A DNA stretch of 64,000 bases from Hyphomicrobiaceae bacterium (GTDB lineage: Bacteria > Pseudomonadota > Alphaproteobacteria > Rhizobiales > Hyphomicrobiaceae). The translations under genes and the position numbers were made by a program. The notes under the pieces were generated by a model. It was not told the origin of the DNA, did no database searches, and saw only the letters and a program-made list of their open reading frames with translations. This document shows, piece after piece, positions 9,556 to 17,901 of this stretch (position 1 is its first letter; the number at the start of each line of letters is the position of its first letter). Location: assembly GCA_041397645.1 (NCBI GenBank), contig JAWKWE010000004.1, positions 496,001 through 560,000 of the forward strand. The letters are read 5' to 3'.

Positions 9556-9780
9556 ATGGAAGCTCAAGCAGCTAAGTTCATCGGCGCGGGCCTCGCCTGC
9601 TTCGCTCTGATCGGCGCCGGTATCGGCATCGGCAACATCTTCGGCAACTATCTCTCGGGCGCGCTTCGCAACCCGTCGGCTGCTCCCGGCCAGTTCACGA
9701 ACCTGCTCATCGGCTTCGCGCTTGCTGAAGCTACCGGCCTGTTCGGCCTGCTCGTCGCTCTGCTGATCCTCTTCGGTTGA
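9556..9780 (+). CDS. atpE: ATP synthase FO subunit c
   Basis: Subunit c oligomerises into the proton-driven rotor ring. The 74-residue protein is a helical hairpin with glycine-rich first span (LIGAGIGIGNIFGNYL) and the proton-carrying glutamate in the second span within GFALAEATGLFG. The polar loop contains RNPSAAPGQ. The ATG at 9556 follows AAGGGAG. An in-frame TTG at 9532 upstream is ignored. It lies between atpB and the b'/b genes as expected. Confidence 0.97.
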   Translation: MEAQAAKFIGAGLACFALIGAGIGIGNIFGNYLSGALRNPSAAPGQFTNLLIGFALAEATGLFGLLVALLILFG

Positions 9781-9818
9781 TCCGAACGACAGCGTAACGA
9801 CAGCAATTGGAGGGGACT

Positions 9819-10394
9819 ATGCTTGCCGGCATGACAGTGCTCGCAGCGGCAGCAGCCGAGGCGGCTACCGAAGCAGCCACCGAGGCGGCCCATTCGGGTG
9901 GCGGCGGCCTGCCGCAGCTCGACGCACACACGTTCGCACCCCAGATCTTCTGGCTCGTGCTGACGTTCGCCGTGTTGTACTTCATCCTCTCCAAGGTTGC
10001 GCTTCCGCGTATCGGAGAAGTTCTGGAGGAGCGCGCCGATCGCATCACGCGCGATCTGGAGGCTGCGCAGCGCTTGAAGGATGATACCGATAAAGCGCTC
10101 GCAGACTACGAAAAGGCGCTGGCCGATGCTCGCGCCAAAGCCTCGACGATCGCTAAGGACACGCGCGATCAGCTTGCGGCGGAGACCGAAACAAAAAAGG
10201 CGAGCGTCGAGAAGACGCTCGCTGGAAAGCTTCAAGACGCCGAGCAGCGCATTGCAGCGACTAAGACCAAGGCGCTTTCGGCAGTCAACGACATCGCGGC
10301 CGACGCGGCTGGTGCCGTTGTCTCCAAGCTGATCGGCCAGAACGTCAGTGCTGACGACATCAAGAAGGCGCTGAGCCCTTCGGCAGGCGAGTGA
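9819..10394 (+). CDS. atpG: ATP synthase FO subunit b'
   Basis: Subunit b' pairs with b to form the peripheral stalk. The 191-residue product begins with an Ala/Glu-rich segment, has one membrane span at about residues 42–62 (QIFWLVLTFAVLYFILSKVALPRIG), then a long charged coiled coil. The longer N-terminus before the span is the usual difference between b' and b. The ATG at 9819 follows GGAGGGG. A TTG at 9807 is in frame but unnecessary. The b gene starts seven bases after the stop. Confidence 0.93.
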   Translation: MLAGMTVLAAAAAEAATEAATEAAHSGGGGLPQLDAHTFAPQIFWLVLTFAVLYFILSKVALPRIGEVLEERADRITRDLEAAQRLKDDTDKALADYEKALADARAKASTIAKDTRDQLAAETETKKASVEKTLAGKLQDAEQRIAATKTKALSAVNDIAADAAGAVVSKLIGQNVSADDIKKALSPSAGE

Positions 10395-10401
10395 GGAACT
10401 G

Positions 10402-10893
10402 ATGTTAGATCCGCTTAATCCATATTTCTGGGTCCTCGTTTCCTTCGTCGGTTTCGTCGCCCTGCTGGTCTACTACAAGGTGCCTGAGATCATCGGTACG
10501 GCTCTCGACTCGCGCGCAACAGCCATTCAGACCGAGTTGGACGAGGCGCGCAGGCTGCGTGAGGAGGCCCAAGCTCTCCTCAACGATTATAAGACCAAGG
10601 CGCGGGAGGCCGAGAACGAGGCCAAGAGCATCATCGAGCAGGCCAAGCGCGAGGCTGAGGCTTTGGCTTCGGAGAGCAACAAGGCGCTCACAGAGAGCCT
10701 TGAGCGCCGCTCGAAGATGGCAGAAGAGAAGATCGCCCGGGCTGAAGCTCAGGCCCTCAGTGAAGTTCGCTCCGCCGCGGTAGATGCTGCGCTTTCTGCC
10801 GCCGAGAAGATCATCGCAGGCAAGGTCACCGGTGCTACCAGCAGCGGTTTGATCGACGATGCGATCAAGGATCTTAAGGGCAAGCTCAACTAA
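10402..10893 (+). CDS. atpF: ATP synthase FO subunit b
   Basis: Subunit b is the second peripheral-stalk polypeptide. The 163-residue protein has a membrane span immediately at the N-terminus (FWVLVSFVGFVALLVYY, about residues 8–24) and a charged alpha-helical stalk (EARRLREEAQALLNDYK onward). A GAGG site precedes the ATG. It closes the FO operon; a rho-independent terminator follows within 30 bases. F1 genes are not in the window, consistent with the split arrangement in alphaproteobacteria. Confidence 0.95.
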   Translation: MLDPLNPYFWVLVSFVGFVALLVYYKVPEIIGTALDSRATAIQTELDEARRLREEAQALLNDYKTKAREAENEAKSIIEQAKREAEALASESNKALTESLERRSKMAEEKIARAEAQALSEVRSAAVDAALSAAEKIIAGKVTGATSSGLIDDAIKDLKGKLN

Positions 10894-10920
10894 GCCTTTC
10901 CTGATCCTGAACACCCATCC

Positions 10921-10945
10921 AGCCGGGCCTCAAGCCCGGCTTTTC
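10921..10945 (+). terminator. terminator of the atp FO operon
   Basis: An 8-bp GC-rich stem (AGCCGGGC / GCCCGGCT) with a five-base loop is followed by TTTCTT. It lies 28 bases after the atpF stop and 44 bases before the end of the convergent cytochrome gene. Confidence 0.85.
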
Positions 10946-10988
10946 TTATGAGCGCATCACTGGAGCTTTGCCGGCTGTTTTGCGCCGC

Positions 10989-11426
10989 TCAGCCCGCCGG
11001 CATCTTCATGGACTTTGCGGTTGTCTCAGTGAGCACGCTGCTGCCAGAGGTCACGCCATTCTGCTTCAGAATATAGGCCGTGATGGCAAGCATCTCATCC
11101 TTGGGCATCGCCCCAGGGCTATTTGCAGGCATATTGGCGTGTTCAAACTGATAGAAGTCTTCGACCGACTTGCCCGTCCACCTTTGCGCAAACGCAGACC
11201 CCTTCAGCGCCGGCCCAAGAGCGCCGGTGAGATCGGGCCTATGGCACTCCGCGCAGTGATCGTTAAATAGCTGATGCCCCTGATCGGCCTGAGCACTGGT
11301 ATAGGTTTCAGCTGCAAACGCGATAGGTGGGCCAACAATGCCTGCAACCGCCAAGGCTATTCCCGCCACCAAGAAGGCTTTGAGCGATGAGGAAGACTGC
11401 GTCGGGACCGTTTCGGGGGAAAGCAT
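10989..11426 (-). CDS. exported c-type cytochrome, single heme
   Basis: This is a 145-residue monoheme cytochrome c for periplasmic electron transfer. An uncleaved anchor or signal peptide lies at about residues 16–38 (LKAFLVAGIALAVAGIVGPPIAFA). The heme motif is CAECH near residues 58–62, and the likely methionine ligand is in ANMPANSP near residue 98. Fold class I is inferred from the motif order. The protein is convergent with atpF. It has no obvious partner gene, so its electron donor and acceptor are unknown. Confidence 0.88.
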   Translation of the reverse strand: MLSPETVPTQSSSSLKAFLVAGIALAVAGIVGPPIAFAAETYTSAQADQGHQLFNDHCAECHRPDLTGALGPALKGSAFAQRWTGKSVEDFYQFEHANMPANSPGAMPKDEMLAITAYILKQNGVTSGSSVLTETTAKSMKMPAG

Positions 11427-11613
11427 GGGTAAGCCTCACTTATCGGGTTGGATCTCATGCTTGGAAGAACGTTCCGAAGCCCCGCACGTTCCTCCTTGTC
11501 CAAATTGTAAGCCAATGACCTAAAGGGGCTATCGCTCTCAGACGCCTTCCGCTTCCAACCGTCGCGGATCACGCGCCACAGTCTCAACGCGGTTGGATGA
11601 AAGAGAAGGCTCC

Positions 11614-11811
11614 ATGCTTGTGAGCTCAAATCCGATCTCGGTCTTCATCGACGCAATCTTCGCGATCGTGAACGTCGCGCTGACCGTCGTGTTCGGATAT
11701 CTCGGAACAATAGCGACGTATGCCCTCGTCGCAGCCTTGGTGGCAGTCGCTCTGTTCGCCGTGATCGCCGGTCTGCGTACGCTACGCCGAAATTCGCGCG
11801 ACACCTCGTGA
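11614..11811 (+). CDS. small membrane protein, unknown
   Basis: The 65-residue protein starts at an ATG preceded by GAGAAGG. An in-frame TTG lies at 11593. Nearly the whole length is hydrophobic: about residues 8–28 and 32–54 form two spans, followed by a basic tail TLRRNSRDTS. No family is recognised. It is divergent from the cytochrome gene and convergent with the lipoprotein gene at 11900. Confidence 0.5.
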   Translation: MLVSSNPISVFIDAIFAIVNVALTVVFGYLGTIATYALVAALVAVALFAVIAGLRTLRRNSRDTS

Positions 11812-11899
11812 CCCCACAGCGAAGTTTCACCTTCGCAGTCAGAACGCCGTGCTCAAGCCCTTGAGGAAAATTCTGCGCGTGTCACAACATGGCGGAACG

Positions 11900-12664
11900 T
11901 CAGCCCGCGCCCGCCGCCTTAGGATCAAAGCCCACGGTAACTTCGAACTCGCCGGGTCGTGTGCCTTCGGGAAGATCGAAGGTAATGGACTGCACGGCTG
12001 AGAAGTAACCGATCGGCTTATCGGCACCGACGACGACATCCACATTCATGTGTTGTCCCGTAACGGGCGCGCGCTTGGAATCCGTAACAGTGACATTGAC
12101 CGGCAGCGTGATACTGCCCGGCTTGCCACGCGGCCCCAGCAGAACACGCCCTGAGAAGCCGTATTTAACCGTTACGCGACCAGGCTCAACCTGGCACTCG
12201 CGCGCGGTCTTCGTGATTTCGCCACGGTGCATGATGGCAAGACCATCGCCAGCGCGCCCAGGCTCGTAGAAGGTGATGTTATTGTCGCGCGAAGCCAGAA
12301 CCATACGCGGACACCCGCCAGAGATTTCGCCGACGTTGGTGCTGCCGGTGGTCGCGGTATCGCCAGACTTGGCGGCGGTCAAAAGGGCCTCTTCGCTCAC
12401 GTCGCCGCCAGCCGCCCCGCTCGTCGAAGACGAACCGAACATGCCCCCGCCCAGCCCCGAAGTCAGGCTCGACATGCCACAGCCAGCGAGCGTCGCGCTC
12501 AGCGTGACGACGGCCAAAACGCCTGCCAGACGCCAAGCCGAACGACGCTCGCCCAACTTTTGGCGTGGCGTCGCGGCGGCGCCCCATAATGTGGCATTAT
12601 CCAAGTCGGTCCCCCTGGGTTTTGTACCCAGACCCCTTGCATTGTCCCCAAAGCACCGTAGCAT
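11900..12664 (-). CDS. lipoprotein, unknown
   Basis: The 254-residue product contains a lipobox ATLAGC with the lipidated cysteine at residue 62, a Gly/Ser/Thr-rich linker, and a beta-rich C-terminal part (about 105–250). No family is recognised with certainty. The signal sequence is preceded by an unusually long N-terminus of about 44 residues. The ATG at 12664 has GAGG seven bases upstream, but a TTG at 12604 after GGGGGA would give a 234-residue protein with a more usual signal. It is divergent from ispH. Confidence 0.75.
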   Translation of the reverse strand: MLRCFGDNARGLGTKPRGTDLDNATLWGAAATPRQKLGERRSAWRLAGVLAVVTLSATLAGCGMSSLTSGLGGGMFGSSSTSGAAGGDVSEEALLTAAKSGDTATTGSTNVGEISGGCPRMVLASRDNNITFYEPGRAGDGLAIMHRGEITKTARECQVEPGRVTVKYGFSGRVLLGPRGKPGSITLPVNVTVTDSKRAPVTGQHMNVDVVVGADKPIGYFSAVQSITFDLPEGTRPGEFEVTVGFDPKAAGAG

Positions 12665-12730
12665 CCCGCGACCTCACCGTCCAAGAGCTTTTGTGGCGCT
12701 ATCACCTGATATAAAAGGACTTTTACCAAG

Positions 12731-13717
12731 ATGACCGCCCCAATGCCCGGGCATTCCCCCGAGAAAAAGGCGCCACTCAAGATCCTTCTCGCTGCTCCGC
12801 GTGGCTTCTGCGCCGGCGTGGATCGCGCGATTCAGATTGTCGAACAGGCTTTGCAGAAATTCGGTGCTCCCGTCTATGTCCGCCATGAGATCGTCCACAA
12901 TCGCTTCGTGGTCGACTCTCTCAAGGCGAAAGGCGCCATTTTTGTGAAGGAACTGTCTGAGATCCCAGACACCGACCAGCCCGTGATCTTTTCGGCACAC
13001 GGCGTGCCCAAGTCTGTGCCCGAAGACGCCAAATCCCGCAATATGTTCGTTTTGGACGCAACCTGTCCCCTCGTGTCCAAGGTTCACATGGAGGCCATGC
13101 GCCACCACGAAAACGGCCGCCAGATTGTCTTGGTGGGCCATCGCGGCCATCCAGAGGTGGTAGGCACCATGGGGCAACTCCCTCCGGGCGCCGTCATGCT
13201 GGTCGAAACCGCAGGCGATGCCCGCGCGTTCTCGCCGAAGAGCCCCGACAAGCTTGCTTATGTCACCCAAACCACGCTTTCCATTGACGACACTGCGGAG
13301 ATCGTCGGCATTCTCCGCGCCCGATTCCCGTCGATTGCGGGCCCCGTAAAAGAAGACATCTGCTACGCAACCACCAACCGGCAGAATGCGGTCAAGGCCA
13401 TCGCCGGGAAAGTCGATTGCCTTATCGTGGTCGGCAGCCCGCAAAGCTCCAACTCGCTGCGACTGGTCGAAGTGGCCGAACGATCCGGTTGCCGAAACGC
13501 CTTTCTGCTGGAGCGCGCGTCCGGCCTCGATTGGAACAGCCTCCCGCCGCTCAAGACAATCGGGCTCACAGCCGGGGCATCCGCGCCCGAAGTCATCGTC
13601 GATGAAGTGATTGACGCCTTCGCCGAACGGTACGATGTCAGCGTGGACGTGGTCACCTCGGCGGAGGAACACGTCGTATTCAATGTGCCAAGGCAGTTGC
13701 GAGCAAGCGCCGGCTGA
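12731..13717 (+). CDS. ispH: 4-hydroxy-3-methylbut-2-enyl diphosphate reductase
   Basis: IspH (LytB) catalyses the last step of the methylerythritol phosphate pathway, giving isopentenyl and dimethylallyl diphosphate. The 328-residue protein carries the three cysteines that bind the [4Fe-4S] cluster, in PRGFCAGVDRA near residue 27, DATCPLVSK near 113 and EDICYATTNRQ near 212. Substrate-binding segments such as HEIVHNRFVV and SSNSLRL are present. TATAAA lies 15 bases before the ATG, but no good -35 box is visible. thrB follows 31 bases downstream and may be co-transcribed. Confidence 0.97.
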   Translation: MTAPMPGHSPEKKAPLKILLAAPRGFCAGVDRAIQIVEQALQKFGAPVYVRHEIVHNRFVVDSLKAKGAIFVKELSEIPDTDQPVIFSAHGVPKSVPEDAKSRNMFVLDATCPLVSKVHMEAMRHHENGRQIVLVGHRGHPEVVGTMGQLPPGAVMLVETAGDARAFSPKSPDKLAYVTQTTLSIDDTAEIVGILRARFPSIAGPVKEDICYATTNRQNAVKAIAGKVDCLIVVGSPQSSNSLRLVEVAERSGCRNAFLLERASGLDWNSLPPLKTIGLTAGASAPEVIVDEVIDAFAERYDVSVDVVTSAEEHVVFNVPRQLRASAG

Positions 13718-13748
13718 GCGCATATGCGGGCCTTGAGCGGGGTTCCTG

Positions 13749-14720
13749 ATGGCCGTCTATACCGAGATCAATGACGAGGAGCTTACTCGCTTCGTCGATG
13801 CCTACGGGCTGGGACAGCTGATGTCCTACAAGGGGATCGCCGAGGGCGTGGAGAACTCCAACTATCTCGTCAACACCACTTCAGGCACGTACATCCTCAC
13901 GCTTTACGAAAAGCGCGTCGATCCAAACGACCTGCCGTTTTTTCTCGGCCTGATGGAGCACCTGTCCCAGCGCGGCGTGACGTGTCCGCTACCGGTGCAC
14001 GACCGCGAGGGCAAGGTCCTCAATAAGATCGCTGGACGTCACGCAGCTTTCATCACGTTTCTGGAAGGCGTTTGGCCGCGCAAGCCATCGGCGGTACAGG
14101 CGATGGAAGTCGGCGGAGCAATGGCACGTATGCATCTGGCGTCGCAGGATTTCGGACTCCGGCGGCGCAATGCCCTCGGCATGTTTGGCTGGCGACCTCT
14201 GTTCGAAAAGTTCTCTAGCCGTTGCGATGACATTCTGCCGGGCCTCAATACACTGATCTCCAACGAACTCGACGTGCTTGAAAAGCGTTGGCCGCGCGAC
14301 CTTCCCGAAGGCGTCATTCACGCCGATCTATTCCCAGACAACGTGTTTTTCATCGCCAACAAGTTGTCGGGCCTCATCGACTTTTACTTCGCCTGCAACG
14401 ACGCACTCGCCTACGATATCGCCATTGCTCTCAATGCCTGGTGTTTCGAAAGCGATTTCTCCTACAACGTCACCAAGGGCCGCGCGCTTATCAAGGGTTA
14501 TGAGGATGTGCGCCCATTGACGAAGGGCGAACGCGAGGCGTTTCCGCTGTTGGCGCGCGGGGCGGCCATGCGCTTTCTTCTGACCCGCAGCTACGATTGG
14601 CTCAACACGCCCAAGAACGCGCTTGTAGCCCGCAAAGATCCCTTCGACTACGTTCGTCGGCTTCGCTTTCACCAGAGCGCCACGTCGCTTGCAGACTACG
14701 GCTACGAGGTGGCCGGATGA
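13749..14720 (+). CDS. thrB: homoserine kinase (ThrB, aminoglycoside-kinase fold)
   Basis: This enzyme phosphorylates homoserine in threonine synthesis. The 323-residue protein belongs to the protein-kinase-like ThrB type of alphaproteobacteria and pseudomonads, not the GHMP type. Visible landmarks are the N-terminal nucleotide-binding lobe (GVENSNYLVNTTSGTYILTLYE), the catalytic motif VIHADLFPDNVFF near residue 196 and the metal-binding GLIDFYFAC near 214. Its stop overlaps the rnhA start (ATGA). thrC, the next pathway enzyme, lies at 24424–25830. Confidence 0.94.
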   Translation: MAVYTEINDEELTRFVDAYGLGQLMSYKGIAEGVENSNYLVNTTSGTYILTLYEKRVDPNDLPFFLGLMEHLSQRGVTCPLPVHDREGKVLNKIAGRHAAFITFLEGVWPRKPSAVQAMEVGGAMARMHLASQDFGLRRRNALGMFGWRPLFEKFSSRCDDILPGLNTLISNELDVLEKRWPRDLPEGVIHADLFPDNVFFIANKLSGLIDFYFACNDALAYDIAIALNAWCFESDFSYNVTKGRALIKGYEDVRPLTKGEREAFPLLARGAAMRFLLTRSYDWLNTPKNALVARKDPFDYVRRLRFHQSATSLADYGYEVAG

Positions 14721-15169
14721 CGAACAAGGAACTGGCGCCGGTCGTGATCTATTCCGACGGCGCGTGCTCGGGTAACCCCGGCCCCGGCGGCTGGGGCGCG
14801 ATTCTGATTTATGGAGCACACCGCAAAGAGCTGAAAGGCGGCGAGGCTCATACCACGAACAACCGCATGGAGCTTATGGCGGCTATTGCCGCCCTCGCGG
14901 CTCTCAAGCGCCGTAGCCATGTCGAACTTTATACCGACAGCGCATATGTAAAAAACGGCATCTCGCAGTGGATCCACGGTTGGAAGCGCAACGGCTGGAA
15001 GACGGCTGACAAGAAATCCGTCAAGAACGCAGAGCTGTGGCAGCAGCTGGATGAGCTGCGCGCCCAGCATGAAATCTCATGGCATTGGGTGAAGGGCCAT
15101 GCGGGCCACCCAGAGAACGAGCGCGCAGACGAACTGGCGCGCGAAGGAATGGCACCCTTCAAGGCATAG
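14717..15169 (+). CDS. rnhA: ribonuclease HI
   Basis: RNase HI cuts RNA in RNA–DNA hybrids. The 150-residue protein has all catalytic acids: Asp in YSDGACSGNPGPGG, Glu in NRMELMA, Asp in YTDSAYV and the final Asp in NERADELA, plus the HWVKGHAGH loop. The ATG at 14717 overlaps the thrB stop. A much longer in-frame frame from 14597 would run inside thrB and is rejected. Coupling to thrB through a 4-base overlap is also seen in relatives. Confidence 0.96.
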   Translation: MTNKELAPVVIYSDGACSGNPGPGGWGAILIYGAHRKELKGGEAHTTNNRMELMAAIAALAALKRRSHVELYTDSAYVKNGISQWIHGWKRNGWKTADKKSVKNAELWQQLDELRAQHEISWHWVKGHAGHPENERADELAREGMAPFKA

Positions 15170-15198
15170 CATTCAGCTTCAGAAGAAACGCAAAGCGC

Positions 15199-16269
15199 TC
15201 AGCCGGTTTTGCCCTCGCTCGCAACCGCCTCGTCAGAACGTTTTGCAGCATCGCCGAGGATTTCAACCGGCTCGTCGAGCACATCCCGAATGTAGAGCCG
15301 ACGTACCGCAATATCGATCACAATCGAAAGCGGGAAGCCTAGCAGAACGCCGAGCGGTCCGAATAACATCCCCATAGCAACGATAGCGAACAAACCAGTG
15401 GCGGGCGGAATGGAAACCGCGCGGCCGACAACAAGCGGCGTAATGAGGTTACCCTCGACCTGCTGCACGATGATCATAACGACCAAAGCACCCAGCATCG
15501 CCTGCCAGCTTTGACCCGCGGCAATTGCTGTCGTCACCACAGCCGCCATGATCGAGCCAATGTAGGGAACAGCATTCGCCAATCCGGCAAGGAGCCCGAG
15601 CGCCAACGGCGATTGAACGCCTGCGATCCAGAGTCCAAACCCGGTCATCAAGCCTACCAACACCATCGCGACAAGAACGCCGCCAAGCCATCTGTGCAAA
15701 GCCTCACCGATGTCTTCCAGCGTTGCGATGGCGTTCGCGCGGTAGTCTTTAGGTATAAGCTTGAGCACCCCTTCGCGGTAGGACTTGCTGTCGGTGGCGA
15801 GATAGACCCCGCCGACCAACATCACACTTGCTCCAAGAACGGCTTGGCCGACTGAAGCACCCCACGACAAAAAGCGCGGCAGCATGGTTGCGATGCCGCC
15901 TTTGGCGCCCGAGCCTGTCAGCAACTCCTCTAGCGAATTGACGCCAAGCGCCTTGCTGGCATCGCTCAACAATGTGCTCAGGCGAGCGTCCAACGCTTGC
16001 CATTGGCTCGCCATTTCGGTGCCGAAGAAAACGATTGCCGCGACCAATCCGGCGACGATCAGCAATGTCGTCAACACGATCGACCAGGTTTCTGAAAGGC
16101 CGATGCGCTCGAAAGGTCGCGCCAAAGACCGCAAGGCCATCGCAATCAGCACTGACCCGAATGCCAACAACAAAAGCGGCGATAACAACCACGCAGCCAC
16201 TATCAGCGCCACCACCAGGGCTGTCAGCAATAGTCTGCGAATGAATACCGCGTCCGTTAGATCGCTCAT
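15199..16269 (-). CDS. AI-2E-family transporter (PerM-like permease)
   Basis: The 356-residue protein is a multispan inner-membrane protein with seven to eight hydrophobic segments, including VVALIVAAWLLSPLLLLAFG near the N-terminus and VVMIIVQQVEGNLITPLVVG in the last third. The latter contains the family motif QxxEgnxixPxvvg. The family was named for AI-2 export but many members have other or unknown substrates. The chosen start MSDLTDAVFIRR begins directly before the first span. An upstream ATG at 16308 adds 13 residues. Neither has a clear ribosome-binding site. Confidence 0.85.
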   Translation of the reverse strand: MSDLTDAVFIRRLLLTALVVALIVAAWLLSPLLLLAFGSVLIAMALRSLARPFERIGLSETWSIVLTTLLIVAGLVAAIVFFGTEMASQWQALDARLSTLLSDASKALGVNSLEELLTGSGAKGGIATMLPRFLSWGASVGQAVLGASVMLVGGVYLATDSKSYREGVLKLIPKDYRANAIATLEDIGEALHRWLGGVLVAMVLVGLMTGFGLWIAGVQSPLALGLLAGLANAVPYIGSIMAAVVTTAIAAGQSWQAMLGALVVMIIVQQVEGNLITPLVVGRAVSIPPATGLFAIVAMGMLFGPLGVLLGFPLSIVIDIAVRRLYIRDVLDEPVEILGDAAKRSDEAVASEGKTG

Positions 16270-16362
16270 GGAAGGTCGCAACGGCCAAAGTCGAAGTTGA
16301 AGTGGCATCCGCGCCGCGCGCCGGTTGCGGCCACGCGACGCCGACGCCCTGAGACCTAGCGC

Positions 16363-16866
16363 TTAGAGCGATCGGTCGATCATCGAGCATAAAGTCTCGG
16401 CACTCGATTTATCATGGACTGGCGGACTATCATCGACGTTCAACACCTTGACGACGCCATCCTCGACCATCATCGCATAGCGCTTTGAACGCACGCCGAG
16501 TCCGATACCAGCTCCCGACAAATCGATATCGAGCCCGATGGCCTTGGTGAATGACGCTCCATCATCCGTCAGCATCAGGATCTTGCCATCGCTGCCGGTG
16601 GCCTTGGCCCATTCGTCCATCACGAAGACATCGTTTACCGCCGCACAAGCAACGGTATCAACGCCCTTGGCCTTCAGTTCGCCGACGCGATCGACAAAAC
16701 CTGGCAGATGGGCCTTGTGGCATGTTGGCGTAAAAGCGCCAGGCACGGCGAACAACGCAACCTTCTTGCCTTTGAATAGTTCATCCGTCGTTTTAGCAAC
16801 GGGGCCCTCGGGTCCCATCGTCATGAATTTCGCGGCCGGAAGCCGGTCTCCGACTTTAATTGTCAT
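16363..16866 (-). CDS. peroxiredoxin, Prx5-type
   Basis: This 167-residue thiol peroxidase reduces peroxides. The active-site motif is PGAFTPTCHKAHLPGF with the peroxidatic cysteine near residue 49. This spacing and the following DGKILMLTDDGASFTKAIGL identify the Prx5/glutaredoxin-dependent branch. No second cysteine typical of a resolving residue is obvious near the C-terminus except that in ETLCSMIDR. It lies 51 bases downstream of the DsbD-N-like gene on the same strand, so co-expression is possible. Confidence 0.93.
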   Translation of the reverse strand: MTIKVGDRLPAAKFMTMGPEGPVAKTTDELFKGKKVALFAVPGAFTPTCHKAHLPGFVDRVGELKAKGVDTVACAAVNDVFVMDEWAKATGSDGKILMLTDDGASFTKAIGLDIDLSGAGIGLGVRSKRYAMMVEDGVVKVLNVDDSPPVHDKSSAETLCSMIDRSL

Positions 16867-16917
16867 GGGGTCTGTTTCCTCGTGCTCGTTCGTATGTTGA
16901 TACTTGGTGTTTGCTGT

Positions 16918-17820
16918 TTACGGCTTTGCGATATCTTCAGGCAGAGAAATCAAGGTTTCCGACTGGCCTTTGGTTCCGACCATCGTCACCCAGATCTTCT
17001 TCCCCGCCAAGTCCTTGAGGTCTCCTGCGTCCGTCAAATCCGCTTCGAACAGGTTTGGTTTCACCTTGTTGGTCATCGGAAGGTAGATGCCCTCGTCGGA
17101 AAAAAGAAACACGTCGCCCTCGGCACCTTCGCCAGCGACGTCCATAACCAACATAGCCTTGCTGTCGCGCTTTTCGATACGCCAAGAGTCCAGTACGGGG
17201 GCTGTCGAGCCGGACTTCTTTTCCGCAACGTCCAGAAGTTTGGGCACGCCGGCAAGTGCTGAGGTTAATTCGGCATCGATCTCTGTCTTGTCGGAAACCT
17301 CAAACTCCATCTCCACCTCCGCGGGGATGCAAATGTTCTTGCACACACCGTAGACGGCCTTGAGATGCAGCTTTACCGGTTTGGAGGGATCCTGAGGCGT
17401 GATCTCGACCGGAAAGATCACATGATCCTTGTAGCCGATATTCGCACCGGCTTTGTCGATCAGCCGGTGAGGCGCAGGATACAGCACTTGTGCCGAAGCA
17501 AGATTGTCTGATCCGGTCCAATCGAACTCCGGCGGAACGCCGCCTGCTTCACCCGGACTACGCCAATAGGTCTTGAAGCCCGGGCTCATCTGGATTTCCA
17601 ATCCAGCCGCATAGGCCGCATTGCTTCCTTCGCGCGGCTTGGCCATTGCGATCAAGCGCGCCTTGTTGTCGTAACCTTGGACCCAGTCCGATTGATCAGC
17701 GTGCGCGTTTGCGCTCAACACGAGCATCGTACAAACCGCGCCCACGACCGCGCCGATGCGGGCAAACCCGCACTTATTCATCATCATCAGCCTGTCTTCT
17801 GCTTTCAAATTCTTCACCAT
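16918..17820 (-). CDS. periplasmic DsbD N-terminal-like protein
   Basis: The 300-residue protein has a signal peptide (GAVVGAVCTMLVLSANAHA, cleavage near residue 41) and an immunoglobulin-like region resembling the N-terminal domain of the thiol:disulfide transporter DsbD. It contains the cysteine pair VCKNICIPAEVEM near residue 160, which would match the redox pair of that domain. The membrane and thioredoxin domains of DsbD are absent. It may therefore receive electrons from a separate CcdA/ScsB-type partner; this is inference. An alternative start lies at the MMMNK cluster. It is upstream of the peroxiredoxin gene. Confidence 0.8.
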   Translation of the reverse strand: MVKNLKAEDRLMMMNKCGFARIGAVVGAVCTMLVLSANAHADQSDWVQGYDNKARLIAMAKPREGSNAAYAAGLEIQMSPGFKTYWRSPGEAGGVPPEFDWTGSDNLASAQVLYPAPHRLIDKAGANIGYKDHVIFPVEITPQDPSKPVKLHLKAVYGVCKNICIPAEVEMEFEVSDKTEIDAELTSALAGVPKLLDVAEKKSGSTAPVLDSWRIEKRDSKAMLVMDVAGEGAEGDVFLFSDEGIYLPMTNKVKPNLFEADLTDAGDLKDLAGKKIWVTMVGTKGQSETLISLPEDIAKP

Positions 17821-17901
17821 GGCGAACCGCCGACTGCTTGCCGGCGGGTGAGGATAATCGAAGGGCTTTCTTCTTCGCTGTTACGGGTTTAGTCTAGTCA
17901 C

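Noticed and set aside
12674..13723. Long minus-strand open frame over ispH
   Set aside because: It is antisense to ispH, which has all three cluster cysteines. The antisense product has no recognisable features.
14597..14716. N-terminal extension of rnhA within thrB
   Set aside because: It would overlap thrB by 120 bases and lacks RNase HI homology. The ATGA overlap at 14717 is the normal start.
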